Assembly: GCA_020634165.1 (NCBI GenBank)
Contig: JACKCF010000001.1
Location: 1,178,001-1,242,000, forward strand
Reading direction: 5' to 3'
DNA: 64,000 nt
From: Anaerolineaceae bacterium
GTDB lineage: Bacteria; Chloroflexota; Anaerolineae; Aggregatilineales; Phototrophicaceae
Positions 42,146 to 51,821 of this stretch are shown one piece after another. Numbering within the stretch: position 1 is the first letter of the stretch; each line of letters starts with the position of its first letter. The position numbers and the translations under genes were made by a program. The notes beneath the pieces are model-generated. The model searched no databases. It saw nothing but the letters and a program-made list of their open reading frames with translations, and was not told the origin of the DNA.

Positions 42146-42180
42146 TCGGGTCATGGGTTATCCCTGTGGCTCGATTTTTT
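42146..42180 (+). terminator. Terminator after proA
   Basis: A 9-pair stem with wobbles (TCGGGTCAT with GTGGCTCGA), an inner GGG/CCC pairing in the loop and a run of six T (42175-42180). Confidence 0.75.
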
Positions 42181-42281
42181 ATTGGGTAGGGAATGCCAAT
42201 ATATATGACCTTGCGATTTTGGCGTTGGCGTGGTTTATACTGGTAAAGGTCGTGGAGAAACAATGAGGGGCGGGGATTGGT

Positions 42282-43253
42282 ATGTCTACAGAAGCGGAAT
42301 TCCTCAAGAATGTAGCGATATTTAGTGGCAGCGCTCATATTAAGCTAGCGGGGAAACTCGCAGCTTACCTCGGTCTTGAACTCAGTCCTATAAGCATTGA
42401 CAAGTTTTCAAACGATAATATTGAAGTACAGCTTGGCGTAAGTGTCCGGGGAAAGCATGTTTTTCTGGTCCAGCCGCTTGTTCCACCGACGAGCGATAAC
42501 CTGGTGGAACTACTGCTGATGCTGGATATTGCCCGGATGTCCGGCGCCAGGAGTATTCATGCGGTTATTCCGCACTATTCATATGGGCGAAGCGACAAGA
42601 AGGACGCACCGCGCATCAGCATTTCAGCCCATCTGGTGGCCGATATGCTGACGGTGGCCGGCGCGCAGCATGTCATCTCGATGACGATGCATTCACCACA
42701 GGTGCATGGCTTCTTCAGTGTACCAACGGACCATTTGACAGCGCACTCTGTTTTTGTCGAGCATTTTCGGCAGCAAGATTTGACGAATACGGTGATTGTG
42801 TCCCCCGATATTGGCAATGCCAAACGCGCAGACAAACTGGCGCATTCCCTCAATGTCCCATTGGCCGTTGGTCAGAAGAAGCGCATTTCTGATGACAGAG
42901 TGACCATTGGCAGCATCCTGGGTGAAGTAAAGGGCAAACGCGCCATTATATTCGATGATGAAATTGCTACGGGTGGCTCTATCGTTGAATTGGTCGAACG
43001 GTTGAAGTTTGAAGGAGCCGGGCCCATTAGTGTGGCAGCAACACATGGCCTTTTCCTGAAGAAAGCCAAGAAACGGTTGGATGAGCTAGACGTTACCGAA
43101 ATCGTCACTACAAATACCGTGCCTGTGCTCAAAAAACGACGCCCTGAGCGGCTCGTCACCCTTGATGTGGCGCATATCTTTGGCGAAGTGATCCGGCGAA
43201 CGTTAGTTGGCGAGTCCATCGGCGAGCTATTTGAATTCTGGCCCGATAGCTAG
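42282..43253 (+). CDS. prs: Ribose-phosphate pyrophosphokinase-like protein
   Basis: 323 residues. The two-domain PRPP-synthetase pattern is present: VAIFSGSAHIKLAGKLAAYL, FSNDNIEVQLGVSVRGKHVF, DNLVELLLMLDIARMSGA, then HYSYGRSDKK, and the PRPP loop FDDEIATGGS. PRPP synthetase makes 5-phosphoribosyl diphosphate from ribose-5-phosphate and ATP. Two normally conserved spots differ: the catalytic-loop motif DLHAxQIQGFF reads TMHSPQVHGFF, and the loop DDMIDTGGT reads DDEIATGGS. It is therefore a divergent member, and full activity is not certain. Confidence 0.82.
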   Translation: MSTEAEFLKNVAIFSGSAHIKLAGKLAAYLGLELSPISIDKFSNDNIEVQLGVSVRGKHVFLVQPLVPPTSDNLVELLLMLDIARMSGARSIHAVIPHYSYGRSDKKDAPRISISAHLVADMLTVAGAQHVISMTMHSPQVHGFFSVPTDHLTAHSVFVEHFRQQDLTNTVIVSPDIGNAKRADKLAHSLNVPLAVGQKKRISDDRVTIGSILGEVKGKRAIIFDDEIATGGSIVELVERLKFEGAGPISVAATHGLFLKKAKKRLDELDVTEIVTTNTVPVLKKRRPERLVTLDVAHIFGEVIRRTLVGESIGELFEFWPDS

Positions 43254-43390
43254 TCCGCTGGAATTCTTATGGCTGCATGGTGTCACGTCAATGATATGAT
43301 ACAGCGTCACATACCTCTGAGGGACACACGACATCGTCGGTGGCAAAAGTAACTTCATAGAAGTAGTTTCATAGAAAGTGAATTTGTTAG

Positions 43391-44296
43391 ATGGAATCTA
43401 CACTCGTCATCGTCAATCCGTATGCGGCGGGTGGCCGCGCTGGCAGAATCTGGGCGCAGCACGAAGCTGAGGTCTATGACAAGCTCGGTGATGTATCGGT
43501 GGTGGTGACGCATCATGTTGATGAACTGCCAAATACGCTGGCCCAGGCAACCGACCAGGGTGTGAGGCGAGTCGTCTCTGTTGGCGGGGATGGTACCAAC
43601 CACGCGGTACTCAATGCGTTGATGGCGCATAATGCCACCCTGCCCGATGATCCCGTGAGTTACGGCATTATTCCAGCCGGAACAGGCCGCGACTTCGCAC
43701 GGGGATCGGGGCTGTCGCTCAAGCCATCGGAGGCAATCGGGCGCTTGGCGGATGCTATGCCGCGCATGATCGATGTGGGGCATGTCGCCTTTGATGATAA
43801 GAGCGAGTACTTCTTGAATATTGCGGATGCCTGCATCGGCAATGATGTGGTTCAGCGCGTCGAAGCGGCTGGTGATCGGCGCCCCTGGACGTTCCTGAGT
43901 GCCTCTGTCCAGAGCTTATTGCGCTACCAGCCGGAGCCAGTCCGTATAACGCTGGATAGCGAGCTTTTTTATGATGACAATGCCTACATCGTCGTGGTCG
44001 CCAATGGCACGACCTTCGGCTATGGCATGCAGATCGCGCCGGAAGCCCGTATCGACGATGGCTGGTTTGATGTCATTGTGGTGGAGGCCATGCCGCGCTG
44101 GGAGATTTTGCTCAATCTGCGGCTGATTTACAGCGGGACGCATCTCAGTCACCCGAAGGTGCATACGGGTCGAGCAAAAACCGTTACGATTGAGAGTGAT
44201 GGCCGCATAATCGGAATGGACCTCGATGGCGAACCCGCCGAGGCCCATCGTATGACATTTTCTGTGAAGCCATTGGCGCTGCCGATGCTTTGGTAG
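43391..44296 (+). CDS. Diacylglycerol kinase-family lipid kinase
   Basis: 301 residues. It has the DagK/YegS catalytic domain: LVIVNPYAAGGRAGR, nucleotide loop VSVGGDGTNHAVLNAL, GIIPAGTGRDFARG and a C-terminal beta-sandwich ending TIESDGRIIGMDLDGEPAE. These soluble or membrane-associated enzymes phosphorylate diacylglycerol or other lipids such as undecaprenol or sphingoid bases. It is monocistronic and convergent with the receiver gene, with 21 bases between the stops. Confidence 0.88.
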   Translation: MESTLVIVNPYAAGGRAGRIWAQHEAEVYDKLGDVSVVVTHHVDELPNTLAQATDQGVRRVVSVGGDGTNHAVLNALMAHNATLPDDPVSYGIIPAGTGRDFARGSGLSLKPSEAIGRLADAMPRMIDVGHVAFDDKSEYFLNIADACIGNDVVQRVEAAGDRRPWTFLSASVQSLLRYQPEPVRITLDSELFYDDNAYIVVVANGTTFGYGMQIAPEARIDDGWFDVIVVEAMPRWEILLNLRLIYSGTHLSHPKVHTGRAKTVTIESDGRIIGMDLDGEPAEAHRMTFSVKPLALPMLW

Positions 44297-44317
44297 CAGC
44301 CCGCCAATATGCGAATG

Positions 44318-45064
44318 CTAGTCGTCTAGGTTGCTAGACACTTTAGGTGATTCTGTGGGTGGGGCAGTATCGTCATCATCTTCGGCTTCTGATTCTGGTT
44401 CAGCCTCAGTGGCGGCTTCCGCTGATGCCTTCACCTCAGCTTCTTCTTCGACGGATGCCTCAGCTTCTTCGGTTTTGGTCGTCGCTGCTGCTTCGGTTGA
44501 TGCGACGGCTACCTCATCGGTATCGCCGTCATCGTCTTTGGCTTCATCAGTGGAAGCAGTCGCATTGCCAGCGGCGTGTTTTCTCAGCAGTTCCGGCGAA
44601 ATAGGGGCCATGCGCAGCGTGTTGTCTGATGGGTCCGGGTCGTTTGGCTCTTTGGTTGGCAATGGCACAACCGTATCCGCTTCGGGATCGGCAGCGGGTT
44701 TAGTCGCTTGCGAGCCATATTTAGAAAATACCTGTAGCAATTCCGGGATTGGGAGCGGTTTGGCCATATAGTCATTGCAGCCAGCTTCCATACAGCGGTC
44801 ACGGTCGCCCATCATCGCATAAGCGGTCACGGCGATGATCGGCACCTGATGGCCTTCCGAACGCAGCTTTTTCACCACGTCAATGCCACTGAGTTCACCC
44901 ACGAGTTGAATATCCATCAGCACCAGATCGGGATTAATCTGGTCGAAGTCCCGCAAAACACGCCCACCGTCAACGTAATTGATCACCTCATGCTGACCAG
45001 CCGTGGCGACGCGCTTGACGAGATAGACGTTGGCAGGATTATCCTCGACGTAAAGAATGCGCAT
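44318..45064 (-). CDS. Response regulator with long acidic C-terminal tail
   Basis: 248 residues from the ATG at 45064, with AAGGA seven bases upstream. Residues 1-118 form a CheY-like receiver: acidic pocket LYVEDN, phosphoacceptor Asp51 in LVLMDIQL, Thr80 in VTAYAM and Lys102 in AKPLP. There is no DNA-binding or enzymatic output. The remaining 130 residues are low complexity, rich in Glu, Asp, Ala and Thr (TEEAEASVEEEAEVKASAEA). It is the last gene of a cassette with two histidine kinases, so it probably takes phosphate from them and acts through protein contacts. Confidence 0.88.
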   Translation of the reverse strand: MRILYVEDNPANVYLVKRVATAGQHEVINYVDGGRVLRDFDQINPDLVLMDIQLVGELSGIDVVKKLRSEGHQVPIIAVTAYAMMGDRDRCMEAGCNDYMAKPLPIPELLQVFSKYGSQATKPAADPEADTVVPLPTKEPNDPDPSDNTLRMAPISPELLRKHAAGNATASTDEAKDDDGDTDEVAVASTEAAATTKTEEAEASVEEEAEVKASAEAATEAEPESEAEDDDDTAPPTESPKVSSNLDD

Positions 45065-45120
45065 GCTCATGTCCTTAAAATAGTCCCTTCTCGGTAACTC
45101 GTGCGTTATTCACGCAACTC

Positions 45121-46677
45121 CTACGTGGTGATGACCCTTGCATCTTGTTTCTCGGTTTCCGGTTCTGCATGTGCTTCGGCTCCATCGGGTGCGGTCGCTT
45201 GCTGCATACCATTGCCTGATGAAGTGGCTTCTGCGTTTTGTGATTCTGGCGGCGTTGTTGTGTCATCCATAATTGGCTTGACATAGATGGGAAGTACGAC
45301 CTTGAAGGTCGTTCCCTTGTTGATCTCACTCTCAAATGTTAACTGACCCTGCATCAGTTCGACAAGCATATTGGCTAGGGCCAGGCCCAGGCCGGAACCA
45401 TCACGGGCATCGCGGCTGGTACGGTGAGCTTGCTGGAATTCCTCGAAGAGAGTATCGCGCATATCTTCCGGCACACCACGCCCCGTATCCGCAATGGTGA
45501 TTTCTAATGTGTCAGCGACGGTTGCCGCCCCGAATACGATACTGCCGCTTTCTGTGTATTTTGCGGCGTTATCAGCGATATTCGATAGCACTTGCAGCAG
45601 GCGCTCATAGTCACCCAAAAGCTGCGGCAGCGTTGTGGGGCCATCATAGCGAACTTCGATGGGTTTGTCAGCGATTTGTTGTTTGGTAAAGGCCATTGCC
45701 TGCTGGATGACCTCCATAGTCCCAATCGGGCGCTCATTCAGCTCGAATTTGCCCGCATCTATTTTAGAAAGATCAAGAATATCATTGATAACCTGCAACA
45801 GATGGTGGCCGCTGCTCTGGATATGGTTCAGGTCGCGGCCATACATCTCCGGCAGTTCCTGATCTTCATACATGATCGGGAAGCGCAGCATCGTTTCGCT
45901 AAAGCCAATAATGGCATTGAGTGGTGTGCGTAGTTCGTGGCTCATATTCGCCAGGAACTGGCCGCGGAAGTGCCGCGCATTCTCGACGTTCTCACGAGTA
46001 TCTGCCAGCGTATCGTTGATTTTGCGAAGACTGGCAGCCATGCGCTCGTTTTCGTCGAGGCTGTTTTGCAGCAGCGTCCGTTTTTCGTCGATCTCGGTAT
46101 TAGAATTTTTCTCGCGCTCATAGTTCGCCAGCGACCACTGAATAATGTCGTCGATGAAAGTCATCATGCGCGTATGGACAGCGGCGGCAATCAGGGTAAG
46201 GACGACGCTGGCAGCCTGATAGGGCAGAATGTCTTCACCAATTTGCGCGATAAACGGCACACCAATGATGGCGACGACACATAAGAACGCGAAGTTCCAC
46301 TGGTCGGTGGGCGTCAGCATCTGGGAGGCGAGGATAATCGCTACCGGGAACAGTAGCAGGCTGATCTGCTGGTCCATGATGTCGCCCAGAAAAATATCGG
46401 CACTGAGGCTGGCGAAGATGCTGAGGAGCAAGACCCATGTTGATAGATTCTGGTTGTGATGTTTAAGGGCCTGCCAGGAAATAATACATCCGCCAAACAG
46501 GATTAGGCCTGTGACGAGCATATTCGATTGGTCATTGTTGGTTTGTGTGGAAAAGAGCAGCGCACTGGCAATAATAAGCACGCCCGCAACCAGAATTACC
46601 TGAATCGTGCGGCGAATGCGTCCTTCGTAGATGGTGTTGATATAGTCGTTTGGTGCGATGTCGACTGTTGGGTTCAT
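45121..46677 (-). CDS. Membrane histidine kinase (second of pair)
   Basis: 518 residues. Residues 24-168 contain about six hydrophobic helices, followed by a coiled-coil stretch (EREKNSNTEIDEKRTLLQNS). The HisKA dimerisation domain has His247 in FLANMSHELRTPLNAIIGFS, and the ATPase domain shows NIADNAAKYTESG, DTGRGVPEDM and GSGLGLALANM. After it comes a disordered 55-residue tail rich in Thr, Ala, Glu. It is a paralogue of the kinase gene just upstream (28-base gap). The membrane part has no recognisable sensor, so the signal is unknown. Confidence 0.9.
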   Translation of the reverse strand: MNPTVDIAPNDYINTIYEGRIRRTIQVILVAGVLIIASALLFSTQTNNDQSNMLVTGLILFGGCIISWQALKHHNQNLSTWVLLLSIFASLSADIFLGDIMDQQISLLLFPVAIILASQMLTPTDQWNFAFLCVVAIIGVPFIAQIGEDILPYQAASVVLTLIAAAVHTRMMTFIDDIIQWSLANYEREKNSNTEIDEKRTLLQNSLDENERMAASLRKINDTLADTRENVENARHFRGQFLANMSHELRTPLNAIIGFSETMLRFPIMYEDQELPEMYGRDLNHIQSSGHHLLQVINDILDLSKIDAGKFELNERPIGTMEVIQQAMAFTKQQIADKPIEVRYDGPTTLPQLLGDYERLLQVLSNIADNAAKYTESGSIVFGAATVADTLEITIADTGRGVPEDMRDTLFEEFQQAHRTSRDARDGSGLGLALANMLVELMQGQLTFESEINKGTTFKVVLPIYVKPIMDDTTTPPESQNAEATSSGNGMQQATAPDGAEAHAEPETEKQDARVITT

Positions 46678-46705
46678 GTGGTCTGTTCTCGCTATCTATC
46701 GACGC

Positions 46706-48235
46706 CTACTGCACGATTTCCGTTGCCGAATCTGTGCTGTTTGGCCTTGCGCCATTTGTCGCTCGTATCATCGGGCCTTGTGGCGGACGACTGACGCTCT
46801 CGTCAAAACCACGGTCGCGCGGGAGGGTGAAGTAGAATGTGCTGCCTTCTCCTACCTGGCTTTCAAAGCCGATCTCACCATTCATCAAGGTAACCAGTTC
46901 CTTGCTGATGGCCAGACCCAGACCAGTACCAGAGCGTGGATCGCGCTGTGTATTGGCCGCTTGCTCAAAATGCTGGAAGAGCTTGTCATGGTCTTCTGTT
47001 GGTATACCGCGTCCGGTGTCCTGCAAGGCGAAACGCACTTCGTTACCGCTAGATTCAACTGTCAGCACAATGGTGCCAGAGGCCGTATATTTGACGGCAT
47101 TACTATATAGATTCAGCAGAATCTGGCGTAAGCGGGATTCATCGGCATAAACCAGGGGCAGCGGGTCTTCCAGATTGTGGCTGATTTTGATGGGTTTGCT
47201 GCCGGCCAGACCTTTGGCAATGGCCATCACGCTTTGGATGACTGCTTCTGGACTGAACGATGCCAGCTTAATTTCAAGGTCGCCGACATCGACGCGGTTG
47301 AGGTCGAGAATATCGTTGATGATATGCAGCAGTTGGTGGCCGCTGGAATAAATCTGGCTGACGTCACGCTCGTAAGGACCCGGCAGCGGCGTATTGTCGT
47401 ACATGCGCGGGAACTTAATCATGGTCTCGCTGAAGCCGATGATCGCGTTCAGGGGGGTACGCAGCTCATGGCTCATATTCGCCAGGAATTGCCCGCGCTT
47501 GGCGGCGGCTTCTTCGGCCTGCTCCAGCGCGACTTCCAACTCACCGTTGCTGACGGCTAATTGTTGTGCCAGGAAATCCGAGCGCAGCACACTGCGTTGC
47601 AGGGCCTCGCGCTGGCGGAACAGTTCATCGTGTGTGTTGCGTTCTTTTCTATAGACACCAAGCGCCCACTGGGTCATGTCGATCATTTCATTGGCAGAGC
47701 GCTCCGCCTGGTACAGTGCCAGCAGAATGCCCACAATCGCGATGACCTGATGCGGTAAAACAAAAAGCTCGCTGACTGCTGCACTGGGTGCTGCCACAAT
47801 CGTGATGGCAGCCGCAATCGAAAATGCGTAACGCTGCCATGTTCCCAGCAGGAGCGATAACGGGAACGCCATTGCCGTTAACATAAACGGCATGATTTCT
47901 GTGGTGCGCAAATCGCTGGTATAGAGGATGGCGGCGGCTGTTGCCAATGTGGTTACTGTAAAAACGTAAATAGCCTGACGACTGCGGCCTGTTTTTTGCA
48001 ACCCAAGTGTCAGGCCGATGCCGACGATGACGAACACCAATGCGACCAGCAGATTCATACTTCTGGTCAGTTCATCACCGCCCGCCAGTCTGTAGACCAT
48101 CGTAAAGAAAACGACCCCGCAGATGACGGCGACGAGCCGTGCCAGGTCGTGCAACTGGTCGGCGCGTACATCGTCGGCGTATTGCTCATTGGTCGGAATA
48201 TTGACGAGGGATGTCGTGGTTACTTCGCTCGACAT
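46706..48235 (-). CDS. Membrane histidine kinase (first of pair)
   Basis: 509 residues. Residues 31-175 contain about six hydrophobic helices, a linker coiled coil, then HisKA with His256 in FLANMSHELRTPLNAIIGFS and the ATPase motifs NLYSNAVKYTASG, DTGRGIPTEDHD and GTGLGLAISKEL. The HisKA core is almost identical to the downstream kinase, but the membrane domains are much less alike, so the pair arose by duplication and the sensors diverged. It is the promoter-proximal gene of the cassette. Confidence 0.9.
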   Translation of the reverse strand: MSSEVTTTSLVNIPTNEQYADDVRADQLHDLARLVAVICGVVFFTMVYRLAGGDELTRSMNLLVALVFVIVGIGLTLGLQKTGRSRQAIYVFTVTTLATAAAILYTSDLRTTEIMPFMLTAMAFPLSLLLGTWQRYAFSIAAAITIVAAPSAAVSELFVLPHQVIAIVGILLALYQAERSANEMIDMTQWALGVYRKERNTHDELFRQREALQRSVLRSDFLAQQLAVSNGELEVALEQAEEAAAKRGQFLANMSHELRTPLNAIIGFSETMIKFPRMYDNTPLPGPYERDVSQIYSSGHQLLHIINDILDLNRVDVGDLEIKLASFSPEAVIQSVMAIAKGLAGSKPIKISHNLEDPLPLVYADESRLRQILLNLYSNAVKYTASGTIVLTVESSGNEVRFALQDTGRGIPTEDHDKLFQHFEQAANTQRDPRSGTGLGLAISKELVTLMNGEIGFESQVGEGSTFYFTLPRDRGFDESVSRPPQGPMIRATNGARPNSTDSATEIVQ

Positions 48236-48397
48236 AAGGCTACCCGATGAAAATTCTCTGACAAGAATTTATGAATGATATTTTTAGTACTTCACTAATA
48301 TTTATTGTAACGTGCTTTTGTATGAACGAAACTTGATTTTTGTCACATGGCTTAACGATTTCTAGACTTTTGACAGAATAATGACGTCTGATTCTAA

Positions 48398-48425
48398 GAA
48401 AAACGCCCCGTTTGACGACGGGGCG
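48398..48425 (-). terminator. Terminator after SH3b protein gene
   Basis: On the minus strand, an 8-pair stem CGCCCCGT/ACGGGGCG with a six-base loop runs into a T-rich stretch (A-run at 48398-48403). It lies 33 bases past the stop of the SH3b gene and separates it from the kinase cassette. Confidence 0.85.
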
Positions 48426-48457
48426 CGGCAATTTCTACTCATTTGTGACGAGAGGTA

Positions 48458-50428
48458 TTACGGCCCGCAGGTGACAACCGCCTGAACAATATCGCCATTG
48501 GCTGCGGAAAATTCCAGGGCAAAGGCGGTGTCGCTTTCAAAAGCATAGCTGAGCGTCTGGCTGTCACCGGACTGCGCCAGGATAGCGCCATCGGTGGTGC
48601 TGATGCGGATATAGTCGCCGAATTCACCACGCAGCAACCCGCCACTGACAGACACGTTGATCTGTGTGCCAGCCGTTGCCTGCCAGTCACCACCGAGCTT
48701 AAGCGCCAGGTCTTCGCCATTGGATGACCCTCCAACATTGGCTTCACCAGCGGCACAAACATCGCCGACAACCGACGAGATCAGGCTGCCAATGGCTGTG
48801 GCTTCTTCAGTCGTTACAGCCGTTGGAACCGCATCCGCTGAAGGCGCTGTGACCTCTGGCAGGTCGATGCAGCCCATCGAGCTATCTACTGTATCGAAGC
48901 GAACCCAGCCCTGTTCGATCTGGTACCAGGCGAAGTTGAAGCTGTCTGTGGCCTGTCCGGTCGCAATAGCTGTTTGACCTGTTTCCAGGGTGCCGACCGT
49001 TGGATAGTCCACACCAGGGCCGCTGCGGATGTTCTTGGGCGCATCCGAGGCGGTGATGACGCAGGTGGTGGCTTCTGGCTGTGTCGCCGTGTCAGTGGTA
49101 GCCGTGTCGCCAGTTGATTCGGGTGCGGAGGCGCCGCTGGCGGAGGCAATTCCAAATGGCCTCGGCAGCAAACGGGTCGGTAGCGGCGTAATAGCCGCCT
49201 GATCGTAAGCGGCGACATTCGGTGTCCCGTTGGCTTGCATGTCCTCTGTCAGCAAAACAGTGACCGCGTTGCCCGTATTAGCTGTAACACTGCTGCCAAT
49301 GGCGCTGACGACGGCTTCGCCTTCAAGCACATCAATTTGCAGATTGGCACTGGGTTGGGCCTGCACGAATATCGAGCCATTGAGTTCGATACGGACGCCG
49401 TTGACGCGCATCAGGATGGCATCGGCCAGCCCATCTGGTGATTGGATCAGGATGCCGCTGTCGGGCGTCGCTTCGCATTCTGGCGGATACTGCGTGCTGC
49501 GCAGGGTGAAGGCTTGCATTGGCCCGAACTCCGGCGCTTCCAGTTGAGGCAGCTCGGAATCAACGGTCACAATCGGCAGGACGACGATGCCACCAGGGAC
49601 ATCCATATAGGGTGCATAGACCCAGCCGGTAGCTGCAAAGGCATTCGGAATGACGATACGTACCCACTGGTCATCGATGGTGCGGCCCGTGACGATGACC
49701 TCATCAGTGGGCTTAAGCTGATAGACGACCACGCCGCGTTCATCAGGCGTGCGGCGGACATTCAGGCCCTGCTGCGCTAATACAGAAGCGGTCAGGAAAT
49801 TCGGATCGAAGTTGTCGCCCGTATTGGTCAGCGAGACATCGCCGAAAGCGAGGAGGGTCGCGTTGGCGCTGCCATTGCCCGCGCGTGTACTGAACGGGGC
49901 CTGGGCTTCAACAACGGCCCACACCTGATTCGGTGAACTGAGTGTTTGCAGGGTCAGGTCGTTCAGACTGGTGAACTCGGTGCGGTCTCCAGGCTGGGCG
50001 AAGGCGAAGGTTTCCGTGGCTGTCCGCTGCTGTGCCTGGACCACGCCATTGCCGATGCAAGCGATTCCTGGCAGTAAATCAGTGCAGATCAACTCGGTGG
50101 CGGTAAAGGCTTCCTGCACCTGGATCGGGCACTGGTTCGCCTGCGCAGGGGGCTGATCGACAGACGGCGCGGGTGTGGCTTCAACCTCGGCTGGTGTTTC
50201 TTCAGCAGGGATCGTATCGCCAGTTTCCGATGTTGAGCTATCGGCTGTGGGTGTCGCGAATATGGGCGCATCCAGCGTCGGGGCGGCATCGCCACCACTG
50301 CCCGGTTGGGTCGCCACAGGGATGAAGGGCGTTGGCGGCGGATTATCCTGGGCGAGTATGCCGATGGCACTCACCAATAACATGCTAACGAGCAAAACGC
50401 TCGCGAATAGTCGAGTGGGCAAACGCAT
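48458..50428 (-). CDS. Secreted protein with two SH3b-type domains
   Basis: 656 residues from the ATG at 50428 with GGAG nine bases upstream; the longer open frame to 50542 is not coding. The signal peptide is MRLPTRLFASVLLVSMLLVS with cleavage near GILAQ. A Pro/Thr/Glu linker follows, then two SH3b-like modules: LNVRRTPDERGVVVYQLKPT (about 220-275) and NIRSGPGVDYPTVGTLETGQ (near 480). A beta-rich C-terminal domain follows. SH3b domains often bind cell-wall peptides, so an extracellular wall-associated role is likely. There is no catalytic motif. Confidence 0.8.
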   Translation of the reverse strand: MRLPTRLFASVLLVSMLLVSAIGILAQDNPPPTPFIPVATQPGSGGDAAPTLDAPIFATPTADSSTSETGDTIPAEETPAEVEATPAPSVDQPPAQANQCPIQVQEAFTATELICTDLLPGIACIGNGVVQAQQRTATETFAFAQPGDRTEFTSLNDLTLQTLSSPNQVWAVVEAQAPFSTRAGNGSANATLLAFGDVSLTNTGDNFDPNFLTASVLAQQGLNVRRTPDERGVVVYQLKPTDEVIVTGRTIDDQWVRIVIPNAFAATGWVYAPYMDVPGGIVVLPIVTVDSELPQLEAPEFGPMQAFTLRSTQYPPECEATPDSGILIQSPDGLADAILMRVNGVRIELNGSIFVQAQPSANLQIDVLEGEAVVSAIGSSVTANTGNAVTVLLTEDMQANGTPNVAAYDQAAITPLPTRLLPRPFGIASASGASAPESTGDTATTDTATQPEATTCVITASDAPKNIRSGPGVDYPTVGTLETGQTAIATGQATDSFNFAWYQIEQGWVRFDTVDSSMGCIDLPEVTAPSADAVPTAVTTEEATAIGSLISSVVGDVCAAGEANVGGSSNGEDLALKLGGDWQATAGTQINVSVSGGLLRGEFGDYIRISTTDGAILAQSGDSQTLSYAFESDTAFALEFSAANGDIVQAVVTCGP

Positions 50429-50621
50429 AATGGTGTTCTCCGGTAGCGTGTGCAAAGAGTCGGCGACCTTCGTCGCCTCTATCGTCATTATACCTGTAAT
50501 CTGGGGACGGTGGGATGCTGGCATGGGGTAAGCGCAGGGCAAGCGCTATGTGCAGGCCAAGTGCCCCTTCATTCGGTAGAATAGCCCCGATGTTGTCGAT
50601 ATGCACAGTAAGAAGGCGATC

Positions 50622-51749
50622 ATGCAAAAAATCCTGATTGCACCAGGGGCGTTTAAGCACTGTCTGGGGGCCGCTGGTGTCGCTGATGCCATCGAAGCAG
50701 GTCTGATCCGTAGTGGCCTGGGTGCTGATCTGCTCAAAGTGCCGATTGCTGATGGCGGTAATGGCACCGTCGATGCCTGGTTGGCGCAGGGCGGCGAACG
50801 AGTCGCCGTTGAAGTTCGTAATCCGTTGTGGGAGCCAATCACAGCGGAATATGGCATTCTACCCGATGGCAAGACCGCCGTGATCGAGATGGCTTTGGCA
50901 TCGGGCATAGAACTGGTCCCAGATGAGAAGCTTAATCCACTGCTAGCAGATACCTATGGCACTGGGCAGCTTTTGCAGCATGCCCTCGAACGCGGCGCGC
51001 GCCGTTTCATCATCGGCATGGGTGGCAGCGCAACCGTCGATGGTGGCATGGGCGCGCTGCAAGAACTTGGCGTTCGTTTGCTGGATGAGGATGACATGCC
51101 CGTTGGAAGCGGCAATGCGATGCTGGCCGATTTGGTAACGGTCGATGCTTCCAATCTGGACCCGCGCTGGCAGGACTGCGAAATTATCATCGCCTCTGAC
51201 GTGGAAAATCCAACGCTCGGTGATACTGGCGCGGCGGCGGTTTTTGGTCCGCAGAAGGGCGCGACACCCGACATGGTGCCTATCTTAGAAGCCAATTTGC
51301 GCCACTTTTTCACACTTGTAGCTGAACAGCACGGCGTCGATGTGCGCGAATTGGTTGGTGGCGGGGCTGCCGGGGCGCTCTCAGCCGGATTAATCGCGTT
51401 CCTGGGTGGGCGCATTGTATCCGGCATCGACCTGCTGCTGGAACACAATCACTTCGTTGAGCATCTGGCAAATGCCGACCTGGTTGTTACAGGTGAAGGT
51501 CGTATGGATGAACAGACGGTCTATGGCAAGGGGCCGATTGGCGTGGCACGGTTGGCCAAAGAACACGGCGTTCCGACGGTGGCGCTGGTCGGTGGTTTGC
51601 AGACTGACGATGCCATTCTGCACGAAGCCGGATTGCAGGCCGTTCTGCCTGTCATCAATGAGCCGATGGCGCTGGCAGATGCCCTGGGCAATGGGCGTGA
51701 CCTGATCGAACAGGCGGCCCTTCGGTTGGGCTATCTGCTGCAAATCTGA
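50622..51749 (+). CDS. Glycerate kinase (GlxK/GarK family)
   Basis: 375 residues from the ATG at 50622 (an in-frame ATG at 50601 is less likely). It has the type II glycerate kinase pattern: KILIAPGAFKHCLGAAGVAD, VPIADGGNGTVDAW, ERGARRFIIGMGGSATVDGG, then AAAVFGPQKGATPDM and VTGEGRMDEQTVYGKGPIGV. It phosphorylates glycerate to 2-phosphoglycerate. The usual APDSFKGSL here reads APGAFKHCL, a small deviation near the phosphate site. It sits alone between divergent and co-directional genes. Confidence 0.88.
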   Translation: MQKILIAPGAFKHCLGAAGVADAIEAGLIRSGLGADLLKVPIADGGNGTVDAWLAQGGERVAVEVRNPLWEPITAEYGILPDGKTAVIEMALASGIELVPDEKLNPLLADTYGTGQLLQHALERGARRFIIGMGGSATVDGGMGALQELGVRLLDEDDMPVGSGNAMLADLVTVDASNLDPRWQDCEIIIASDVENPTLGDTGAAAVFGPQKGATPDMVPILEANLRHFFTLVAEQHGVDVRELVGGGAAGALSAGLIAFLGGRIVSGIDLLLEHNHFVEHLANADLVVTGEGRMDEQTVYGKGPIGVARLAKEHGVPTVALVGGLQTDDAILHEAGLQAVLPVINEPMALADALGNGRDLIEQAALRLGYLLQI

Positions 51750-51821
51750 TTTCCCTCATAGCAAAAATGAACCTTTACCTCCTCAGTACGAAGGTCTGTA
51801 TGAATGAGGAGGCAGCAGCGC

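Noticed and set aside
42211..42241. Promoter for the PRPP-synthetase-like gene (TTGCGA and TATACT)
   Set aside because: The -10 is good, but the spacer is 19 bases and the -35 weak; not listed as a feature.
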